A stretch of DNA of 64,000 nt from Ligula intestinalis (Eukaryota; Platyhelminthes; Cestoda; Diphyllobothriidea; Diphyllobothriidae). Below are positions 57,301 to 64,000 of the stretch, piece after piece. The position numbers were made by a program, and so were the translations under genes. Below the pieces are notes generated by a model. The model was not told the DNA's origin. It made no database searches and saw only the letters and a program-made list of their open reading frames with translations. The stretch is taken from assembly GCA_036362985.1 (NCBI GenBank), contig JAYGXS010000001.1:37949735-38013734 (forward strand), read 5' to 3'. The first letter of the stretch is position 1. Every line of letters starts with the position of its first letter.

Positions 57301-58789
57301 TTCAAATGTTTCCTGGCTGCCCACACACCCTTGTTCCAAAAGTCTATCCTAATAATAAAGCCTACAGGCCACATCAAGTGTCTGACTGGGCAATGGATCC
57401 GAACTTATTTTAAAAAAACCTAAAATAGAGGGCTGGTGCCTGTAATCGTTACAATTGGAGGGATGGTTAGGCACTGGCGCCTTTTACTAAGCACTCATTC
57501 CTTCCCATTTTAGAGCTTTAGTGAAGAACTCTTTGCGAATTTCTTCTTGTAGTGTTGGTAGCAAGCGCTTGCTGCATATTATTATTTAAACTCTTGTTGA
57601 CAGGACATCTTCAGCTCTACGTACCCTAGAATAAGTGCGAATACCGTGTGCACCAAGACTATGTGAGGCAGTTTTTTTCTTCTCCGCCATCAGTTGAAGC
57701 CCAGCGGACACAACTTGACGGCATTCCTCCTACCAGTGAATCCTTACAGTAGTGACGGGAACTGTACGGGGAGTTAACGCCACAGAAATTGACTTTCTTC
57801 CGTTGTGGCGTAAGTACTTTCCTCAACTAAGGTAGCCCCCAAAATCAGTCTGTCAGCGCACACAGATTACAACCGGCGGTCTTTTTTGATTAAGAAAATA
57901 AGTTGCCATTTTCGGTCACGCTGGATACTGACATTTAAATCCCTTTTTTCTAGAACCTGTATTTGTTGCTAAGAGTAGAGGAATGGGTGTTAGTCGAGCA
58001 TGGGGTTACTCGATTTGAACTTAATGAGCACAGGCATTGCTGCTTATATCCAGTGCACTCTAATTGGTTGTTTGTTCTGGAAGAAAATATTCTCAGCGCC
58101 AGAAAACGGCACGGGGTCTTTTACTGCTTACTCGATCTGCTTTTTTCCACCGCCCACCACCTCGAGTTTGTGCTTGGCCAAGCTCTGTCCACCAATTCCA
58201 CACAAACCTTTGCGCAGTCAGTCTTTGTGATGCTTCCCCTGCACGTGGATGTACATTGTTTGAAGATGCCGATGGGTGATAACTGCTACCGTGATCGGAA
58301 GTGGGGGAGGCTGGCTGGCTGACTAGCTAGCTAACCAATTGGCTGTAGCCTAGTCTCTAGACTGCATCTTCGACCCACCGCCACATCCTTTGATGTTGCG
58401 GTGGGCCCCATACTCTCTCTGCCAGTCGTTGTCTTTTGCGCTTGCAAGCGTTGCAAAGCAGAGTTAAGCTTTTTAATCGCTCTCTCTTAGACTGCTGATT
58501 CAGACACACACTTAGCACCACGTTGTAACCAAATTGGACAAGCCCGAGGCGGAATGCGTGTGTGTGCTCACGCGTCGTCTGTGTGTGTGTGCTCATGCGC
58601 CTGTGTGCAAGTCACGGCGCGTCCAGCTTGTGGAGGGGTCCGCCACTCGCGACGGTCGAACGATAATCTGCGTGTGTGTGGTTCTCTCAGTTCCCACGGT
58701 TTTAATATCTTCTTTTGGTTTGGGGTTTGCTTCACGAGCCGGAGCTCTGCGTGACACACTGCTGTAGAGAACGCGTCATTGCGCACACA
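57301..58789. other. No recognised gene
   Basis: Frames at 57963-58322 and 58357-58596 show no known domain and appear accidental. 58555-58620 is TG/CG-rich. Confidence 0.4.
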
Positions 58790-59400
58790 CACACGACAGT
58801 TCCCCCGTCGATTTTGACGATGGGCACCACGCGCTCCAACAAGCCGCAGCAAACGCTGAAGCAAGCCGCACCATACAGAGAGGCAAGCTGGGCAAGCAAT
58901 ACGAAAGCGACAGCAAGCAGGAGCAACGCAGAGAACTGGCACGAGAGAAAACAGGAGTTTAGGCAGACTCGCGCAGAATCTACCCACTCGCTCGCCACTC
59001 CCACCTCTGTATCCGGTGTAAAGACAAAGTCAATAAGACTGGGGATGAGGGAGGGTGTAGATGGCTGGCGCGTTAATCACTCGGCACACACACACTTGAC
59101 ACAGCCATCTCGCTAGGTATGCTCCCGACTGCGCGGGAGCGCCATAAAGGCCACATTAAGAGGGAGCCATTGCTGCCTGACTCTCAGTCCTCCCTCTCCT
59201 CCCATATGCACACACAAACAGACGCGTACAAAGGGAGCAGCAACGTAGGGGGCCCGAGTTTTCCCGTCAGTTGGCAAACCCACCAAGCCACGGTTTTTAG
59301 CGCACCGTGATAGATTCAGACGCTTTCAGATTTATTATAGTGAGGGGAGAAACGTGCCGAGGGTCGACCTCACTCTCTCACCCACCGCCTGGTGACCGCT
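58790..59400 (+). repeat. Dispersed repeat B, copy 3 (longest)
   Basis: Carries GACGATGGGCACCACGCG, GTGTAAAGACAAAGTCAATA, GGGAGCGCCATAAAGGCCAC, GCCTGACTCTCAGTCC and CCGAGGGTCGACCTC in the same order as copies 1 and 2, with extra CA-rich sequence in the middle. Confidence 0.72.
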
Positions 59401-59720
59401 GGGCACCCGCAGTGGGGCCTGAAACCCAGTGGGAGCGCGAGCGCAGTCACCAACAGGGAATCAGAAGTGAGAGAAAGTGCCAGCGCCTACCAGGCTGCAG
59501 GGCCGTGGTTGGCTGAAGACTGGCATTGCATGTTCATGCAAACAATTGGATCTCAGAAGGGTGAGAGCAGCCCTGCATGAAGCCTGGGCCAACACCCTCC
59601 TGAGAGGGGTAACCAGTCAGTCAACGACTGAAAGGCACTACCCATGCTCCGTCGTCGGTTGGCGTCCGTGGGCGGGGCTGAAAGGAGAGCAAGAGACAAA
59701 TGGTGAACTTTGCAATGTGG

Positions 59721-59945
59721 ATGAGCAGAAGAAGAAAGGAGAAAAAAGGAACAGGGAGGAGGGAGAGAGAGGAGTGCAAGAAACGAGAGGAAAATCGAGA
59801 GAGATTACAAAGATATGCAGAGAAGGGGTAAGAAGGAAGGAGACGGAAGAGGGAAGAAAAGTGAGAAGAAAGAGCAGAGCGAAACGAACAAGTGAGAAGA
59901 GAGAGAGAGAAAGAGAACGGAAACAGGTAGAACAGGAACAAGAAC
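59721..59945. repeat. Long polypurine (GA-rich) tract
   Basis: About 225 bp with few pyrimidines (AGAAGAAGAAAGGAGAAAAA and (GA)n runs). It encodes charged low-complexity peptides in several frames and is not treated as coding. Such tracts can form triplex DNA. Confidence 0.85.
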
Positions 59946-60984
59946 GTGGCTTACCTTTCATCGGGGTTGTCGGGGGGAGCCTGACGCGACTGCAGTGACT
60001 GTGGTGCTGGCTAATAGTGTTTATTTGCTATTGACAGAAGGACTAATAGTGCTGCATAGGAAAGGAGATCACATTTCGCAAGACTAAGGTTGCTAGAGAA
60101 CTGGTGCAGGTTAGGTTTGGTAGGGAGTATCGTTGAGGCAAAGGCTATACCCCCATACTTGTTATTGGCAGTTCACGATACAGCATGAAAAGACAGGTTA
60201 GTTGGTTGGAACCCCGGCGTTGATTAACCGGTTGCTGCCAGCTTGCTCTGCCGGTCTTCGGATTACTGTGGGCCGCAAGCCGTGCACGGCCACCACGTAC
60301 TCCCCCCTTGACCCAGGCGGCAAAAGTTGCACCCTCGAGTAAAGTTGGCGTGAGAACAGCGATTGGCATGCACTACTACCCGGATAATCTCATGACAAGC
60401 GCACCACGGAAATCGATCAGTTCTCCCCCTAAGTCACGTTAGTAGATTAAGCCTGACTGGCGAGAGCGACCGTAACCCCCCCCCCCCCCATCTCTGTGAA
60501 CCCAGAGCCGTGCCGGCATTTTAGGCATAAATTAGCAAAATAGCGACGTTAGAGGCGCAAATTGGGAGGAGGGTGATGACTGACAAATTAATCCACCACA
60601 GTGGTGACTGTTATAGGCGTGATGCTAACGCAATGATATGAATGAGGCTTAAGATCACACTCTAAATTGCCGCAGAGAACAGGAATGTTTGGGCAGGGCT
60701 GAAGGTGCAAATGAATGCACTGCAGGTCATAGAAAGGACTGCAAGTAAGGACGAGTAAAACCTGATTGCCAAGGGGCTGAGATTGAGCTGCTAGTGACGT
60801 TATAGGATCCTAATTCTAGTGAGGCTTTTGTAGTAGACCAAGCTCAAGGGTAGTATTAGCAGTAGTGCAAAGAACATCTTACATAAGGACCGTAAGGCCG
60901 ACGAAATAAGAAATTGCAGCTTACCTGAGGGCACTTACCTGGGATTCCCTGAAAATTTGACGACCCAATCGTGAAATGAAGCGA
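59946..60984. other. No recognised gene; C14 run and LINE 3' flank
   Basis: C homopolymer at 60476-60489. The 60 bp just below 60985 are probably the 3' untranslated end of the adjacent minus-strand LINE. Confidence 0.45.
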
Positions 60985-63900
60985 CTAGTAAGTGGTGCTG
61001 GGGCTGGTGGTGGGGGTGTGTGAGGTGCTGGGTGTGCCGACATCATGGTCAATGCCGCTGTCGTGGATGCCTATGCGATGAGCGAATGATCGGGGGCAGT
61101 GTGGGCAGTGAAGGCGACAGTCTCGTCTGTGTGTTGGTGCTCCAGGCACTAGTTCGCCAGTCTCTGTGCGATGGATTCGCAAGTGACCGACTAGGCCGAT
61201 GCGTGAGGTGAATGTGCGATTGCAGTGAGGGCATATCAGGCCCTCAGAGCTGGTGGAGGGTTCAGGTGTGGTGATGAGATTTGTGGCGGGAGGTGATGTG
61301 TCGGAACGGGTGGGGAGAGTTGCGGGTGGGTTGGAGTCGGTGGATGAGGGCAACAAGGCATCTGTGACATCGATTCTTGCCGTCGAGGTGGAGGGCAGAG
61401 AAGGGTCAGGTGGAGTGTTTGGTGCAATAGACGTGGATGTTGTCGGAGGAGGGTAGCATGACTTCCGGAGGTGACCGACCAAGCCAATGCGTGCACGGAA
61501 GGTGCGTTGACAGCGCGGACACGTTGGGAGGGCTTGGGTGGTGGCAGTGTGCGTCCGTGGATTGTGAGACTTGCGTGCCGTCCGTTTTGCCTTGGCGGTG
61601 GCGATCCGACTGGCTTCGTAGATTGCGGCGCCCGTTTTTACTGTTCTTCGCCACGCAAATCGGTCCAGTGTTAGCTCCTTCCAGTTCATCGTGTTGATTT
61701 GGAGACGCTTCAGGGAGTTCTTCAGAGTATCCTTATAACGTCTCTATTGTCCTCCTTTGCGACGAGTACCGACAGCGACATCGCCTTAGGACAGTCGCTT
61801 AGGTAGCCGTTCATCGTTCATACGTACCACGTGATCGCTCCAGCGCAGTTGTATCTGCCTGAGCATGGCCTGGATGCTGAGAACTCCCGTTCTCTCCAGG
61901 ATTTCTGTGTCCGGAATCCTCTCTTGCCACTTCACCTTCAATATGCGCCGTAGGCAGCTGATGTGAAAATGGTTCAGTTTCCGCGTTTGGCTAGCATAAA
62001 CAGTCCAAGTCTCCGCTCCGTTCAAGAGTGTTGACAGCACAACAGGCTTGTACATCTTCAATTTCGTTGACAGTTGAAGACCATGACGATTCCAGACGGA
62101 GGCTTTTAGCCGACCGAAGGCTTGACTGGCTTTGGAGATTCTGCGGGCAATCTCGGCGTCTATTTTAGTGTTGCGGGAAAGCGTACTGCCGAGGTAGGTG
62201 AAGTTGTCCATGTTCTGCAGTACGGCCCCGTTGACGTTGATGTGTGCGGAGTTGAAGGCAGCACCTGGCGGCGTTTGATGCATAACCGCCGTCTTGCCCA
62301 TGTTGATGGTGAGGCCAAAGTTGGCACAGCCCACTGCGAAGAGGGCCATGCTCCTTTGCATGTCTGTTTCTGTTGTGGTGTTAAGGGCGCAGTCGTCCGC
62401 AAACAGCAGATCGTGGGCTGTGGTCGTGGAGACGTTCGTGGGGGCCTGCATCCGACGAATGTTGAGGAGGTTTCCGTCCGTTCTGTAGTTGATGGGGATT
62501 CCGGGACGCTCGTCATGGTAGGCGTCCATCAGCCTGGCAGAGAACATGAGACTGAAGAGGGTGGATGTGAGGACACAGCCCTGCTTCGATCCATTGGTCA
62601 CTGCAAAGGCCTCTGACAGCGTTCCATAGTCAGTGACACGCGCCATCATCCCGTCATGAAGTTGTCGTACCAGGTGGGTGAAGTGTTCCGGACAGCCAAA
62701 CTTCTGCATAACTTTCCAAAGTCCGGGCCGGTTCACCGTGTCGAAAGCTTTTGTCAGGTCCACGAACGTGGTGTAGAGGTGAGTCCGCATCTCCTGACAT
62801 TTCTCCTGCAGCTGACGTGTGGTGCCGCGGTGACGTCGAAAACCACACTGGCTTTCAGGCAGAAGCCCGTGTTCCAAGTGGTTATTCAGACGATTGAGGA
62901 GAATGCGAGGAAAGATTTTGCCAGCAATATTCAACAGCGAGCTTCCGCGATGGTTGTCGCAGACTTGACGGTTCCCCTTTCGCTTGTAGAGATGGACAAT
63001 TGTGGCATCCTTGAAGTCCTGAGGAACTTGTCCCTGTCGCCACATCTCTTGGAACAGGGTGGTGAGTTGAGCTATGAGTTGGTGGCCACCATATTTGTAG
63101 ATCTCCGCCGGGATCCCGTTGGACCCGGGTGCCTTCCCGCTGGACAGTTGCTGCACAGCCTTGATTGTTTCCTCAGGGGTGGGTGGAAGGTCGAGGTCAG
63201 CATTAATTTCCACTTGTGGCAACCGCTCAATGGCAGCCTCAGAGGTGGTAGAGGGCCGGTTGAGTACACTTTGGAAGTGCTCGGCCCAGCGGCTCAGAAG
63301 TTGGGTCTTCTCAGTGATGAGGGTGGTACCGTCCGCGCTGAGAAGTGGGGCTGTGCCTCTGACTACGCGGCCGTCGATCGCTTTGAGCGCAGCGAAGAAG
63401 TTCTTCCATTCATTGCGGTCCGCATAGCCGTAGATTTCCTCACCCTTACGAGCCACCCAAGCGTCCTGCATTTCCCGTAGCCGATGCTCTACAAGACGAC
63501 GACTTTGGTAGTAGGCGGCTTTCGCGGCATCGATGGGGTGATTGACGCATTCGTTGCGTAAGCGATCCTTCTCAGAGATAAGAGCACTGATGACTGCATC
63601 GTTTTCATTGAACCAGTCTTGGTTTGGGCGGGGCGCAGGCCCAAGGATACGTTTGGCAGTGGATTGAACAGCGTCCCGTAGTTGACACCATCGAGTCTCC
63701 ACGGGGGTGTTCTCTTCTGCGACTGCAAGGTTGTCCAGCTGTTGGGTCAGCTCGTTACTGAAACGCAAACGGTTGGCAGGCAAGTTTAACAATGCTGTAT
63801 TCAACTTACCTGGGGGTCGCTTACCTTGGGGTCTCCTACGTGGTTGGAGACGAATCCGCATCTTGGAGATGAGGAGATGATGATCGGTATCACCGTCGGC

Positions 63901-64000
63901 ACCCGGCATTGCCTTTGTCATCAACACATCCTGCTGATCGCGCCGCCGCACGAGGACATAATCCAGAAGATGCCACTGAAGAGATCTGGGGTGCATGCAG
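60985..64000 (-). mobile_element. Nearly full-length zinc-finger-tailed APE-type LINE (family 3), runs off the window
   Basis: The minus-strand frame from the window edge to 60985 encodes the retrotransposition polyprotein (endonuclease nicks DNA, RT copies RNA at the nick). Numbering from 63996: the C-terminal end of the APE endonuclease (DTDHHLL, 36-42), RT motif [10 protein letters not shown] (411-419), motif [14 protein letters not shown], catalytic FADD (532-535), GLTINMGKT and a TYLGSTLS primer-grip-like block. TAA at 61786-61788 follows LPKRLS. The same frame continues (GDVAVGTRRKGGQ), meets a TAG at about 61744, then runs 234 codons with CPRCQRTF...H, CPHCNRTF...H..IH and a degenerate third finger CPHCPRSF. 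Two in-frame stops make it non-functional as read. From memory of related elements, a short hydrophobic block between HRGTT and RQLQEKC (about residue 393) appears deleted. RTE-like placement is tentative. Confidence 0.88.

Noticed and set aside
59477..59998. 173-codon Lys/Glu/Arg-rich frame
   Set aside because: Product of the polypurine tract; similar low-complexity reading in several frames.
61437..63480. Plus-strand frames opposite the large LINE (such as 62656-63480, 274 codons)
   Set aside because: Antisense shadows of the RT coding frame.
1..64000. CRISPR arrays, operons, prophage or other prokaryotic systems
   Set aside because: Introns, LINEs, SINEs and a Robo receptor show this is animal nuclear DNA; no regularly spaced repeat array was seen.

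Overview
The window is eukaryotic, intron-rich and full of repeats. Its one clear host gene is an axon-guidance receptor of the Roundabout (Robo) family, on the + strand, with introns over 10 kb. The surrounding DNA is a graveyard of retrotransposons, tRNA-like SINE pieces, fold-back elements and DNA transposons. The style of these elements (APE-type LINEs with C-terminal C2H2 fingers, CR1-like LINEs, a Penelope-like relic) together with the giant introns suggests a parasitic flatworm, most likely a diphyllobothriidean tapeworm (Spirometra / Dibothriocephalus / Schistocephalus type). That assignment rests on recall of similar elements, not on a search.

Layout. 1-1700: microsatellite, a small fold-back and a terminal coding exon (1464-1688) of an unidentified upstream gene. 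3.0-6.2 kb: a dead minus-strand CR1-like LINE split by two nested DNA transposons, one with 333-bp terminal inverted repeats and a broken transposase gene. 7.9-11.4 kb: two copies of a second CR1-like LINE, head to head. 11.4-12.4 kb: a Penelope-like relic on the minus strand, beside a 64-bp tandem duplication. 14272-17250: Robo exon encoding the signal peptide, five Ig domains and two and a half fibronectin III domains. 17251-29594: intron with SINE and fold-back repeats and a CpG-dense block. 29595-30848: Robo exon with the rest of Fn3-3, the membrane segment and the start of the cytoplasmic tail. 30849-41474: intron with a 299-bp MITE, a SINE cluster and three LINE tails. 41475-41853: Robo exon with polyglutamine and polyproline. 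41.9-60.9 kb: no certain gene; low-complexity blocks, a ~0.5-kb dispersed repeat in three copies, SINE and fold-back pieces, and one possible further proline-rich Robo exon near 53.07 kb. 60985-64000: a nearly full-length minus-strand zinc-finger-tailed LINE running off the window edge.

How it fits together. The three Robo exons join in phase 0 at both visible junctions, and the first junction falls inside Fn3-3, which reads continuously across it. The tail continues beyond 41853 (phase 1 donor), so the 3' end of the gene was not located. The rest is mobile-element history: insertions into insertions that still preserve target sites. No prokaryotic-type system (operon, CRISPR, prophage) is present. 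The most unusual content is the nested transposon stack at 3.0-6.2 kb and its link to the MITE at 31.8 kb.
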